This document shows, piece after piece, positions 46,749 through 55,579 of a stretch of 64,000 nucleotides of DNA. How positions within the stretch are numbered: position 1 is the first letter of the stretch; every line of letters begins with the position of its first letter. Location: assembly GCF_014132355.1 (NCBI RefSeq), contig NZ_BLZO01000188.1, positions 1-64,000 on the forward strand. The letters run 5' to 3'. The translations under genes and the position numbers were made by a program. Source of the stretch: Okeania sp. KiyG1. Lineage in GTDB: Bacteria; Cyanobacteriota; Cyanobacteriia; Cyanobacteriales; Microcoleaceae. Below the pieces are notes generated by a model, which saw only the letters and a list, made by a program, of their open reading frames with translations, did no database searches and was not told the origin of the DNA.

Positions 46749-47588
46749 TGTAACAAAAGGTATCATACTTTTTGTGTCGTTATTACTATCTGTCTATCCT
46801 GAAAAAGAATATTATACCGAGCAAGAATATTATTCAGTACCAGAGGTCTACAAGCCTGAGTTATCAGAGTTATATTGCCCAGTTCGTGTTAATATTATTT
46901 CTTTTGTAATGGGTTGTAAAATAGCAGCAATATCAGATAAAACAGATAGAAAAAATCAAGATACTTGTCGATTTTTAAAGCACGAACTGCTTACACCTAT
47001 ATCAGTTCTCAAAGGCTTTTTTTGTGAAAAAAAAACGGATGAATTTAAGATTGTTGTTGATGAAATAGAGCGAATTGAGGAAATAATAGTCAATTTTGAT
47101 CCTGAAAAAGCTTCTTTTTTCAGAAAAACATCAGATAATTCTCCTTTTTTATCCATGATTTAATAAACAATATAGTCCTACAGCTAAGATTTTTGAACAA
47201 TAATGGTATAGATATTATTGTGGAAGTTCGTGATTCTTTGCCTCCTCTCAACATAGATAAAAATGTGCTGCATCAGATATTAACTAATCTGCTAACCAAT
47301 TCTTTAAAATATACGGTTGCGGGTTCTATTTTGATATTGGCTGAGTACGAACACACAAGTATCAAAATAATTATTGAAGATACAGGGATAGGCATGGATA
47401 GTGAGAAGGAAGTCCCATATATATTTGATTGTTGTTGGCGTTCTCAAAAAGTTCAGCATAATATAGCAGGGCATGGTCTGGGGATGACTGTAGTCAAAAA
47501 ATTAGTTGGGGATTTAGAAGGCAAAATAGAGGTATTTTCTCAAGTGAATGTCGGTACAGTTGTAACTTTATCCTTACCACTAACCTAA
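46723..47588 (+). CDS. Histidine kinase, frame-broken
   Basis: Frames 46723-47163 and 47193-47588 join into one ~288-residue kinase if T6 at 47145-47150 were T7 (SPFFIHDLINNIVLQL across the junction). N-terminal membrane helix (GIILFVSLLLSV), then the H-box CRFLKHELLTPISVLKGF, N-box LHQILTNLLTNSLKYT, G1 IEDTGIGM and G2 GHGLGMTVV. No sensor domain beyond the short N-terminus. It would phosphorylate the regulator just upstream. Confidence 0.8.
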
Positions 47589-47703
47589 AACAGAGGTTGA
47601 TAGGAGATAGTACAATAAGATGAAAGGCTACTTATATTTTCATCACAAAAAATTCGGGAAGCGGGAAACCTGCCAGTTTTAACGGCTGGATGCAAACGAT
47701 GCG

Positions 47704-47719
47704 ACGGGTTTGAACCCGT
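47704..47719 (+). other. Hairpin in left end of second TnpB element
   Basis: ACGGGTT and AACCCGT form a 7-bp stem upstream of the TnpB gene. The surrounding 47630-47787 sequence is GC-richer than its neighbours, as expected for a transposon left end recognised by secondary structure. Confidence 0.4.
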
Positions 47720-47787
47720 AGTCACATTGACAACTTGAGGTTATTTCGCTAATGCTAATATAGTTATTATACAGCGACAAATGAAGT

Positions 47788-49062
47788 ATGTACCTAACCC
47801 AAAAGAACAAAATTAGAAATTTGTCTAGCCAGGAATTTAAAGCATTAAGACAATTGTGCAGATTATCCAAAAATATGTACAATGTCGGTCTTTATTCGGT
47901 ACGACAATTCTATTTTTCTAAGGGCGGATATCTGAGGTATGAATCAAACTATCATTATTGTAAAGACAATGAAAATTATCAGCTACTTCAAACCGATATT
48001 GCACAGCAAATTTTAAAAGTTGTCGATCGGTCTTTTAAGTCATTTTTCAACTTAATCCAAAAGGCCAAAGAAAGTCTATATAGGTTTGAACAAATACGAA
48101 TGCCTAGATATCTCAATAAAGAGGGGTACTTCCCTTTAATAATACCTCGAATTAGGGTGAAAGATGGATATTTTAATATTCCAATGTCTAGGAAATTCAA
48201 GGCTGAATATGGTGCAGTAAAAATACCTTTTCCTGAAAGATTAGCAGATAAGAATCTCAAATAAGTTAGAATAATACCTAGATTTAATGCTAGTTTTTTT
48301 GAAGTAGAATTTATTACGGAATAGGAGTCACAACCAGCAGTAAAGACAGATAATATAGTAGCAATAGACTTAGGTTTAGACAATCTAGCTACTTGTGTAT
48401 CAAATACTAGGTCATCGTTTATTCTAGACGGTAGAAAACTTAAATCAATCAACCAGTGGTACAACAAAGAAAATTCTAGATTGCAGTCTATAAAAGACAA
48501 ACAGGGCATTAAAGGTTTAACAAAGAGACAAATTAGCATTACGGTAAATCGGAATAATAAAGTCAGAGATTACTTGAATAAAGCTGCTAGGTATTTAATC
48601 AACTGGTGTATTGAAAATAGAATATCTACTCTAGTTTTAGGTGTAAATCCTGGCATGAAGCAAAATATCAATTTAGGCAAAAAAACTAACCAAAATTTTG
48701 TACAAATACCACACCATAATTTTAGATTTAAACTAAAAGCTATGTGTGATAGGTATGGTTTGACCTACACTGAACAGGAAGAATCCTATACTTCTAAAGC
48801 TAGCTTTTTAGATGGTGATTTAATACCTGTGTATAATGCTGATAATCCCACGGAATATAGTTTTAGTGGTAAACGAATAAAGCGTGGTTTGTACAAGACT
48901 AGGAAAGGAAAATTGATAAATGCTGATGCTAACGGTGCTGCCAACATTGGAGTCAAAAGCAACCTGAATGGGTTTATCCCGGACAGATTAGAGGCATCTT
49001 TGGCTATGCCATTAAGGGTAAAATTTGACGTGACTTCAGTCCGGCAAATTTGTTCCGCTTAA
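47788..49062 (+). pseudogene. tnpB: TnpB-type nuclease with two in-frame stops
   Basis: MYLTQKNKIRNLSSQEFKALRQLC is the typical start of the second cyanobacterial TnpB type. In-frame TAA (48262-48264) and TAG (48322-48324) break the middle, NLK-stop-VRIIPRFNASFF and ITE-stop-ESQPAV, after which IVAIDLGLDNLATC (first RuvC Asp), EESYTSKASF, and NADANGAANIG (last Asp) are intact. The usual Glu position reads LVLGVNPGMKQN, as in the subfamily with a rearranged active site. Inactive unless the stops are errors. Confidence 0.8.
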
Positions 49063-49066
49063 GAAT

Positions 49067-49096
49067 CCACGCGACTTTCAGTCCGTGGAGTGTCAA
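49067..49096 (+). ncRNA. 3' hairpin of candidate omega RNA / right end
   Basis: CCACG (49067-49071) pairs with CGTGG (49084-49088), followed by AGTGTCAA ending 49096. This is the normal right end of this TnpB type; the guide would be copied from the flank starting at 49097. The 5' part overlaps the end of the gene. Confidence 0.55.
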
Positions 49097-49159
49097 TTCT
49101 GATTAATTTCTGAGGGTATTCTTAAGGGTTGCCGAAGGCAACTCTTAAAAATGCTCTGT

Positions 49160-49188
49160 TTTTTCCGATAGCAAATGCTATCGAAAAA
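49160..49188. terminator. CGATAGC stem-loop, copy 2
   Basis: TTTTTCCGATAGCA and TGCTATCG-AAAAA (one G lost relative to copy 1), same stem-loop as 30854-30883. It sits after the TnpB element. Confidence 0.55.
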
Positions 49189-49211
49189 CTTCTTTGTCCT
49201 AAAATGGTTGA

Positions 49212-49411
49212 TTATAGCGGTTTTCAAATAGATAGACTACAGTGGCAAAAGCATTCTCCTACTCCCTACTCCCGCGCACCAAAAGAATTTTGTAGTCTAC
49301 TTATAGCGGTTTTCAAATAGATAGACTTACAGTGGCCAAAGTATTCTCCTACTGTCTGCTCCCCACTCCCTACTCCCTACTCCCGCGCACCAAAAGAATT
49401 TTGTAGTCTAC
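49212..49411. repeat. Abutting tandem duplication (89 + 111 bp)
   Basis: Both units start TTATAGCGGTTTTCAAATAG and end CCAAAAGAATTTTGTAGTC then TAC: 49212-49300 and 49301-49411. The length difference is due to more CTACTCC-type heptamers in the second unit. No ORF. The region 49097-49495 has no gene. Confidence 0.8.
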
Positions 49412-49495
49412 TCAAATGAAAAGCGCTGTAAAAGTAGCCATACCCTTGAAACTTATTTATACTAAAGATGGCCTATGGCTACCAAGCCTTATTAT

Positions 49496-49939
49496 CTATA
49501 CTTTTTTGGCTTTAGGATCGCCATATAAAGATCGCCAATGATTTAATTCTGTTTCCAGTTTAGTATTAACTATACCTAAGTTGATGATGCTTTCTTTGCA
49601 GTCATTCAATTCAGCACGATATATTTCTGTATTATTCTCATGCACATAAGATAAAAATAATTCGGATATGATGTTTGTACAAAATGATAGTAGTTGACTG
49701 CAACTTAGTTTAATATTTAATATTTTCAAGGCATCCTTGAAAATAAGTAAATTTAGGTTGTTAAACTGGTATATAGTAAAACGATGCGTAGGTATATTGT
49801 CCCCAGTGTATTTTTTGATTGTTTTGGATAAATCAGAAACAGATATATATTCATTTTTATCCTGACAAAATAGGGTTATATCTAGAGTAGAAATATATAT
49901 AGGTTTTAGTGCATATAAAGTTGTGTTTGAATTATTCAT
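49496..49939 (-). CDS. Unknown protein coupled to relaxase
   Basis: 147 residues. Its start overlaps the relaxase stop by 4 bp (ATGA type), so it is translated with it. The N-terminal half is a mixed fold (YISVSDLSKTIKKYTGD), the C-terminal half a coiled coil (LGIVNTKLETELNHW). A relaxosome accessory role is inferred from the coupling only. Confidence 0.6.
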   Translation of the reverse strand: MNNSNTTLYALKPIYISTLDITLFCQDKNEYISVSDLSKTIKKYTGDNIPTHRFTIYQFNNLNLLIFKDALKILNIKLSCSQLLSFCTNIISELFLSYVHENNTEIYRAELNDCKESIINLGIVNTKLETELNHWRSLYGDPKAKKV

Positions 49940-50751
49940 AGTTCTATTTCGCTTTTTTTCGTCTGACGTTTCTGAAATTGCTGTGTTTTCAAGTAATTTT
50001 GTATTTCTTTGTCCAATTGCTGGAATATTAGAAGTTCTTGCTGAGTATTCTTATGTTCTATTAGCCATCTATCTGTGGTAAAATGCGCAGATATCAAAGG
50101 TATTGTATTAGAATTACTGCCATAAACACCTAGATGATTATTGTTTAGAATTAATCTATAATCCCCTACGAAAAGGTCGTTTAGATTGAAATCTTCAAGA
50201 AACAAACGATACTTCCGGAAGTGATTATTAAGATGTTCTTGTATGTGTGATAAGTTCGATGAGGTTGTACGCAGCCAATGATTTTTACTCCAGGTCTCTT
50301 CTAAATTAAACTCTTTTTCTATTTCTTTTAACGCAGCTTGATTCTGATAGTAATTATTGTGTAGGTGCGATATTTTGCCATTGCGATTGATGAGATTAAA
50401 GACACAGTGTAAATGGGGGCGACCTGTATCCTCATGGATTACATATACTCTTTGATTGTCTTCAAGTCCTATTTTTTGAGTAAAAGATTCTGATATATCT
50501 ATCCACTTTCTGTGGGAGATCCCTATCTGTATATCTTTGTCGGCTGGAGATATAGAAACATGGTAACAACTTTTTTTTGCTCCCCTGTTTTGACTTCGTG
50601 CGGTCATATATTTAATGATTTCATTAGTGACTTCTTTGGTCTCTACAGATCGAACAGGGATATTAGTGGCGATTAGTGTAGATTCTTTCTTTCCCAGTAC
50701 ATAAGACAGGGTAGTTCTAAAGGATGTAGCACAACTGCATTTAGTACGCAT
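49936..50751 (-). CDS. Relaxase/mobilization protein (MOBP-like), 5' joined to IS1 frame
   Basis: I take ATG 50751 (MRTKCSCATSF) as the likely native start; the open frame continues upstream into the IS1 element to 51144. Motifs: TLSYVLGKK with a Tyr near the start (candidate nicking Tyr), YHVSISPADKD, and VYVIHEDTGRPHLHCVFNLINRNGK, which is the His-x-His metal site of relaxases. It nicks the transfer origin and leads the strand out. No ribosome site is obvious, so it could depend on the fused reading frame. An oriT was not identified. Confidence 0.75.
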   Translation of the reverse strand: MRTKCSCATSFRTTLSYVLGKKESTLIATNIPVRSVETKEVTNEIIKYMTARSQNRGAKKSCYHVSISPADKDIQIGISHRKWIDISESFTQKIGLEDNQRVYVIHEDTGRPHLHCVFNLINRNGKISHLHNNYYQNQAALKEIEKEFNLEETWSKNHWLRTTSSNLSHIQEHLNNHFRKYRLFLEDFNLNDLFVGDYRLILNNNHLGVYGSNSNTIPLISAHFTTDRWLIEHKNTQQELLIFQQLDKEIQNYLKTQQFQKRQTKKSEIEL

Positions 50752-50864
50752 GGTAAACAAGTGAGGATGATGAGGATGATAATGGGAATCCCTCTTTCTG
50801 TATGATAATCTGTCTGGTTTTATGCCAAAATTCCTCTCGGTTTCATGTAATAAGTAAAAAATAT

Positions 50865-51695
50865 GGCGTTGGTGAAGCGCGGGTATGATTTGAGAAAAGA
50901 GCGATCGCTGTGAATGTCTATAAGGAACTGGAACATCCAAAAAATTTAGATAATGAATCAGTAAGCGAATTGAATGCTTTAACATCTCTAAAGATTTTGA
51001 GTAGCAAAGAGTTTTTCGATGTAATCTGGCAAGATAGTGGCGAAGTCTAGTATTTTCTCCTTCTACTCTGGTCATATAGGTTTTGCTGATAATTTGATCC
51101 CCATCATTAATAAAATTGGCATATACTTTCCATCCATCTGTCACATAAAAATAACATTCCCATTTTTTGACTTTTTCCCATAAAGGATAAAATGTTTCTC
51201 CACTACGATTTCCAATAACCCATTCTAAAATTCCTTTTTCAAAATGATCTACTGCCGTCCATAGCCAAATTTTGTTTTTTTTGAGCCTACAAATGTCTGT
51301 AATTCGTCTAGCTCTCCTACTTGAGGAATTTTTCAGGAGAGTAAGAATCGGGTAATAGTTTTCCTACTTGTTTAACCCAGTTGATAATTGTAGTATGGTG
51401 TACCTTTTTGACTCTTGATATTGCTCTTAAGCCCATACCATTAACATACATTTTTAAGCATTCATCTCTGAGTTCATCACTATAACCTCTATAAGTTTCA
51501 TAGCAATCAATAAATTGACGACCACATTCTACACACATATAGTTTTGCTTTCCTTTTTTTTGGCCATTTTTATTGATGTGAGTTGATTGACATTCTGGAC
51601 ATTCCATAATTTTTCTGCCTAATTTAGCGTTGGCGGAGCAAGTGCGGCAGCTATATCGCTCTTTTCTCAAATCATACCCGCGCTTCACCAACGCC
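50865..51695 (-). mobile_element. IS1-family element
   Basis: Ends are 38-40-bp inverted repeats: GGCGTTGGTGAAGCGCGGGT at 50865 and the inverse ending 51695. The 831-bp length is normal for cyanobacterial IS1. No target duplication is seen (flanks TAAAAAATAT and TGGAATTTTG), so sequence next to one end has been lost or rearranged. Confidence 0.85.
50930..51607 (-). CDS. IS1 transposase InsA-InsB (programmed -1 frameshift)
   Basis: InsA starts at ATG 51607 (MECPECQSTHINKNG) with a zinc ribbon (YMCVECGRQF) and HTH (GLRAISRVKKVHHTTIINWV); it stops at 51317. A -1 shift on GAAAAATT gives IPQVGELDELQTFVGSKKN, entering InsB: WLWTAVDHFEKGILEWVIGN, FYVTDGWKVYANFI. -1 frameshifting is the usual IS1 mechanism. 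InsB has no stop inside the element: after LLIHYLNFLDVPVPY it reads out through the terminal repeat into the relaxase frame. Confidence 0.8.
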
Positions 51696-52685
51696 TGGAA
51701 TTTTGCCCGAAATATGTAATATGTTATTAACCTTATTATTTTCAGTAATACCCTTATTTTCAATATATTGTTTTGCTTCTAGTTCTGTAAAAGGCTGTAA
51801 ACAAATACGTTCTATTTTATCTTCATAATTTGCCCATTGAAAAAGATTGATTTCTTTCCTGCAAGCAATAGCAAAAATCAAAGTTTGAGGGATTTTACCA
51901 TAATCTTCATCCAAGCAATTTCTTAACCATATACCTACATTCTCTGTTACTCTTTCATAATTATCAAAACAAATAACGACTAATTTTTCTTGAGTTAAGT
52001 TTTTCAATCCTTCCCAAAATAAAGGAGTAAGAATGCTAAGAGGATCGCGCATTAAACTCTTTTCATCTTTACTGTTAAACTTTTTTGCTATAAAAGCAGC
52101 CCACTCCTCTGCTTGTTTACTTAATTCTTCATCATCGAAAAACTCTAAAACAGTATCAATTCCTGGAACTTTTTTACCGAAACTCAATCCTACTTTAGCC
52201 GTTGTTTTACCAACAAAATTAGATAACCCTTGAGGTTTTTCTGGGTCGTTGTCTATCTTTGAGCGACATTGAAGATAGAGTTTATATTGATCGTTAAACT
52301 TCTTAAAATTTTGGTCAACAAATAATTGAGGATTGGCCGAAGATAACTTTTTCAACGGAGAAATAAATCTAGAAAAAGTAGGAAAATTAGTTAAAATATA
52401 TTTTTCAATATCCCTTAAATTACAATCAATTTCTCCTAACTTTTTTACTACAGTTCCCATGATGGTAGGAATATCAGTTTCATCTCCATCAAGATAAACT
52501 GATAAATTCCCAGACTCCAATGCTAAATGCCGAAACTGTTGCAAAAGATAGGTCTTACCCATCCCACTTTGTCCATGAATATTAATAATCAACAAAGGAT
52601 TTTGAGGGGCTTCAGGCGACTGGGTTAAATATTGGAGAAATTGCTCAATCTCTTTTTCTCGTCCGATAAATTTTTGAGAACACAT
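51672..52685 (-). CDS. STAND/AAA-type ATPase truncated by IS1
   Basis: 337 residues in the present frame, of which the last few (GVGEARV) come from the IS1 end. FIGREKEIEQFLQYL start, Walker A NIHGQSGMGKT, Walker B LVVICFDNYERV, and IPQTLIFAIACRKEI, as in signalling ATPases with an N-terminal or NACHT-like ATPase core. The usual C-terminal repeat or effector domain is missing, so the protein is broken. It might once have been a defence or regulatory ATPase. Confidence 0.65.
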   Translation of the reverse strand: MCSQKFIGREKEIEQFLQYLTQSPEAPQNPLLIINIHGQSGMGKTYLLQQFRHLALESGNLSVYLDGDETDIPTIMGTVVKKLGEIDCNLRDIEKYILTNFPTFSRFISPLKKLSSANPQLFVDQNFKKFNDQYKLYLQCRSKIDNDPEKPQGLSNFVGKTTAKVGLSFGKKVPGIDTVLEFFDDEELSKQAEEWAAFIAKKFNSKDEKSLMRDPLSILTPLFWEGLKNLTQEKLVVICFDNYERVTENVGIWLRNCLDEDYGKIPQTLIFAIACRKEINLFQWANYEDKIERICLQPFTELEAKQYIENKGITENNKVNNILHISGKIPGVGEARV

Positions 52686-53043
52686 TTTTGATACAGATAA
52701 GGAGATACGATCAAAACTTACGCAAAGACGCTATATATATCACTTAAAATCATTAGGAATTAGGTAAAACACTATATGTAGTGAGTAACATAAAATCATT
52801 TACCATCAGAGAATATTACTGGAGCGCTCGCTAAATCCACTCAGCGCTCGCTTCCCACAAAATTCAACCTATGCCACAGGCCACCTTACATCATTAGGAG
52901 TAGCTGTTGGTTCAGCATACAGATTTCGGTTGAAACTATAAGATTTATGATTTATGTTATTGATTCCTTCCGATAGCGTTTGCTATCGGAAAATTTCATG
53001 CTATTGAACGACGGGACTTGCTATTTCCCTAGATCCTAAATTT
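52686..53043. other. Intergenic gap with CGATAGC stem-loop copy 3
   Basis: TTCCGATAGC (52968-52977) and GCTATCGGAA (52982-52991) form the third copy of the stem-loop seen at 30854 and 49160. GAGCGCTCGCT is repeated at ~52822 and ~52842. No gene seen. Confidence 0.55.
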
Positions 53044-53241
53044 CTAAGCAAGTCTATTTCCTGCATCGTCGATTATTTCATCCCATTGCAGATGAAAATC
53101 ACTATTCAAAAGCTTGGCTGTTTTCAACAAATCTATCCCCCAATTTTCAAGAATAGAATCAACTTCAGCAGCAGAAGTTAATCTCAAGTAATCAATTCCG
53201 AACTCCAGGTGGCTTTGAATCGCCATTTTCAATAACTGCAT
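53044..53241 (-). CDS. Possible C-terminal continuation of RHH protein, or small overlapping ORF
   Basis: The frame (IDYLRLTSAAEVDSILENWGIDLLKTAKLL) overlaps the end of the upstream regulator. If AA in CGGAATTG were single A, the regulator would read straight into it (PPGVR-IDYLRL). As an independent ORF it would start MQLLKMAIQS. Undecided. Confidence 0.35.
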   Translation of the reverse strand: MQLLKMAIQSHLEFGIDYLRLTSAAEVDSILENWGIDLLKTAKLLNSDFHLQWDEIIDDAGNRLA

Positions 53242-53542
53242 TCTGAATATTGAACAAGCTTTCTACAGGAATATTTAACTTACGAGCCAACAAGAGTACC
53301 TGCTCCGGAGGCAATTGCTGCTTGTTATACAAAGATTTCAAAAAATCAAACGAGAGTTTTTCTGCTTTTTTTAGCCTCTGCGGGAAAGGCAAACCAGGGA
53401 TAACTTGGCCTTCTTGAGAGAGATTTATAACTCTTTCAACAATATATTCTGTTAAGTTTGCTTCTGTCCTTTTTTCTTCTTTGGCCCACTCCTGTAATAT
53501 TTCATAAGTTTCATCAGAAAAAGTCGGCGTCGTCCGTGGCAT
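53192..53542 (-). CDS. Arc/CopG-like regulator with HTH-like C-terminus
   Basis: 116 residues. N-terminus MPRTTPTFSDETYEILQEWAKEEKRTEANLTEYIVERV has the RHH pattern, and LPPEQVLLLARKLNIPVESLF resembles the XRE-like end of the protein at 53860. It may regulate plasmid genes. The C-terminus may continue into the overlapping frame at 53044. Confidence 0.6.
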   Translation of the reverse strand: MPRTTPTFSDETYEILQEWAKEEKRTEANLTEYIVERVINLSQEGQVIPGLPFPQRLKKAEKLSFDFLKSLYNKQQLPPEQVLLLARKLNIPVESLFNIQNAVIENGDSKPPGVRN

Positions 53543-53859
53543 ATTTCTATATATCTATAATTTATTTGGACTTATATATGAAATTTATACCATTTTTCTA
53601 CGAGAAATGCTCAAACTCGACAACTGTAAGGCTTAGAGCATATATCGTTTATTTTTCTATACAAATATATACAAAATATACTTGGCGTATACAAGTATTG
53701 TTATTAATATACAAGCATAACAAAAAAAAAGCCTAGACGCAATGCCGTGCATCAAGGCTGAAACATCAACTGTGCAAAGTCTCAAGGCTGAAAATGCACT
53801 CTAGAAAATAGTTTTCAAAAGCTATTGTTCTTGAATTAATTTAGCTGTGTAGCGATCGT

Positions 53860-54228
53860 TTAATCATCAAAACTTCGAGCATACAACTCATGCAGTTCAT
53901 CAATATCAACTCGCAAAGTAGTTGCTAACCTTAGTAAATTCAGCTCGTTAGGTTTCTTACCCTTGAGCATTGCGTCTATATGATCTTGCGTGATTTTTGA
54001 ATTTTTCAATAAGTCTAAATTATCCCTAACAAAATCAGCAAGCGTATCGTAGTTTTGAACTGGCTTTGCTCTATAGTATCCCGTTTCGCGCACAGCTTCT
54101 TCAACTTTTTCTGCAATCCATTCAGTCATAGATACTTCCGAGTCCAAGCACAGTGTACGAAAAGCACGATGTATGGGAGTTGGAAGATAAACAGAAAGTT
54201 GCGTGTAACCTTTGCGAGTCCGAGACAT
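53860..54228 (-). CDS. RHH-HTH two-domain regulator
   Basis: 122 residues. RHH: TQLSVYLPTPIHRAFRTLC...MTEWIAEKVEEAV (~9-48). HTH-like: ITQDHIDAMLKGKKPNELNLLRLATTLRVDIDEL (~78-112). The protein at 53192 has the same order. It is divergent from the repeat-region genes at 54482, with a shared ~250-bp control region, so it may repress them and itself. Confidence 0.65.
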   Translation of the reverse strand: MSRTRKGYTQLSVYLPTPIHRAFRTLCLDSEVSMTEWIAEKVEEAVRETGYYRAKPVQNYDTLADFVRDNLDLLKNSKITQDHIDAMLKGKKPNELNLLRLATTLRVDIDELHELYARSFDD

Positions 54229-54302
54229 AAGTTAATTGTAATGTACTTACTCTATTATTGCCTCACATCAAACTTTTTTTGCTTATATCCTGTAAAAATA
54301 GA

Positions 54303-54331
54303 TTGACATAATAAAACAAGTACGTTACATT
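54303..54331 (+). promoter_or_regulatory. Forward promoter upstream of right repeat
   Basis: TTGACA (54303-54308), 17-bp spacer, TACATT (54326-54331). Overlapping it is AAGTACGTTACATTA, related in inverse to TAATGTACTT at ~54239-54248 near the start of the divergent RHH-HTH gene; these are candidate operators. Confidence 0.5.
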
Positions 54332-54481
54332 AATGGTAATAGCTATTTTTATAGAATGAGTTGAGTTTTATGGCGATCGCCAGAGACATTAAACAAATCA
54401 GTCCTGTGAACTTAAGGTAACTATTGATTACTATAGATATAGATATAGTTCAAATTCACCCTAGACAATGCCTATAACAAA

Positions 54482-54766
54482 ATGCCATGTAGAAAATATT
54501 CATATATCAAAACTGGCATGAGTCCTGAAGAGTATTGTCAAATATGGGTCCCTGTGCTTTACAAGACTTTACCTGAACAGCGAGGCTATAAAGCTCGTTG
54601 TATCGAAGAGCTAGCAAAAGTCACAGGCTTTACCGAGCAATCTATAAAAAACTGGGGAGCTGATTTCAAAGGGCATCCAGACTATGTCAAGGTCATACTT
54701 AAACAGGCCAACATCATCAACGAATTCCGTCAGTTATTCAAAAAACATTTTGTGGATGGTGCTTGA
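54482..54766 (+). CDS. Small HTH-like protein, copy 2
   Basis: Counterpart of the gene at 22. A one-base deletion shifts the frame of the first ATG (54468), so an out-of-phase ATG at 54482 (MPCRKYSYIKTGMSPEE) becomes the usable upstream start. From SYIKTGMSPEEY onward the product differs from copy 1 at only three residues (N/K, M/I, T/A). The ATG at MSPEEYCQ works in both copies and may be the true start. Confidence 0.55.
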   Translation: MPCRKYSYIKTGMSPEEYCQIWVPVLYKTLPEQRGYKARCIEELAKVTGFTEQSIKNWGADFKGHPDYVKVILKQANIINEFRQLFKKHFVDGA

Positions 54767-54868
54767 CTGTATAGTAATACTTGGTTACTTTTAAGCTAAA
54801 TAAAAAGCTACAAGGAAGGTTACAAGCTTCCCTATAGCCAAAAACGATAATTAAAAAATTCTTGAACC

Positions 54869-55276
54869 ATGAATATAGCACATTTCGAGGATATAAATCC
54901 AGCCTCCCTACTTTTGCAATTCCAGTGGCTATCCCAAACGCAACTAGCAAAAGCCCTGGGAGTCAATCCATCTGCCGTATCGAGATGGATGTGTGGCGCA
55001 ACAAACCCAAGCCGGACTATTCAACGACTAGCCTGGGAACTTTTACAGATTTTAAATAAGTGGCCACTGCCGTTCCCTCCAAAAATCGAAACAGCAGAAT
55101 TGGACCCACTACAACTGCTAACAAAATTTAATATTTCCCGTTTTACATTAGCTGAAGCTCTAGGAGTTTCGGTTCGAGCTATTGGCCACTGGATTAATGG
55201 CCAGAACAAACCATCTCGAAAAGTACGCCGATTGGCCCATCAACTGAATCAAAAGTGGGTTGTACTAACCGGATAG
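54869..55276 (+). CDS. Double helix-turn-helix DNA-binding protein, copy 2
   Basis: Identical 135-residue product to the one at 422; see there for the two HTH motifs. The start of perfect identity between the two repeat copies lies just upstream of this gene. Confidence 0.7.
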   Translation: MNIAHFEDINPASLLLQFQWLSQTQLAKALGVNPSAVSRWMCGATNPSRTIQRLAWELLQILNKWPLPFPPKIETAELDPLQLLTKFNISRFTLAEALGVSVRAIGHWINGQNKPSRKVRRLAHQLNQKWVVLTG

Positions 55277-55579
55277 GATGTAGTGATCGCTCCCCGTGTA
55301 ATCAAGTGCAGTTAGTTGCACTTGAGCCGAGCATCACTCCATCCGTACTTCCGTTGCATCATAGTAATATTGCATTCATGTTAAAAATCTTGAACTGCGA
55401 TCGATCGTTCAAAAAATACCAAACTATACTGTATATAGCTGCAGTTGTGTTATTTCAGATCGCGAATCGTATATACAAGATTTTCAATTAACCCCCGCAA
55501 CCCACCACTCTCTGATGTACACGGAATTCCCACTGTCTGCAACCAGGAAATTCTGTAAACGATATCAATAAAATTCATT

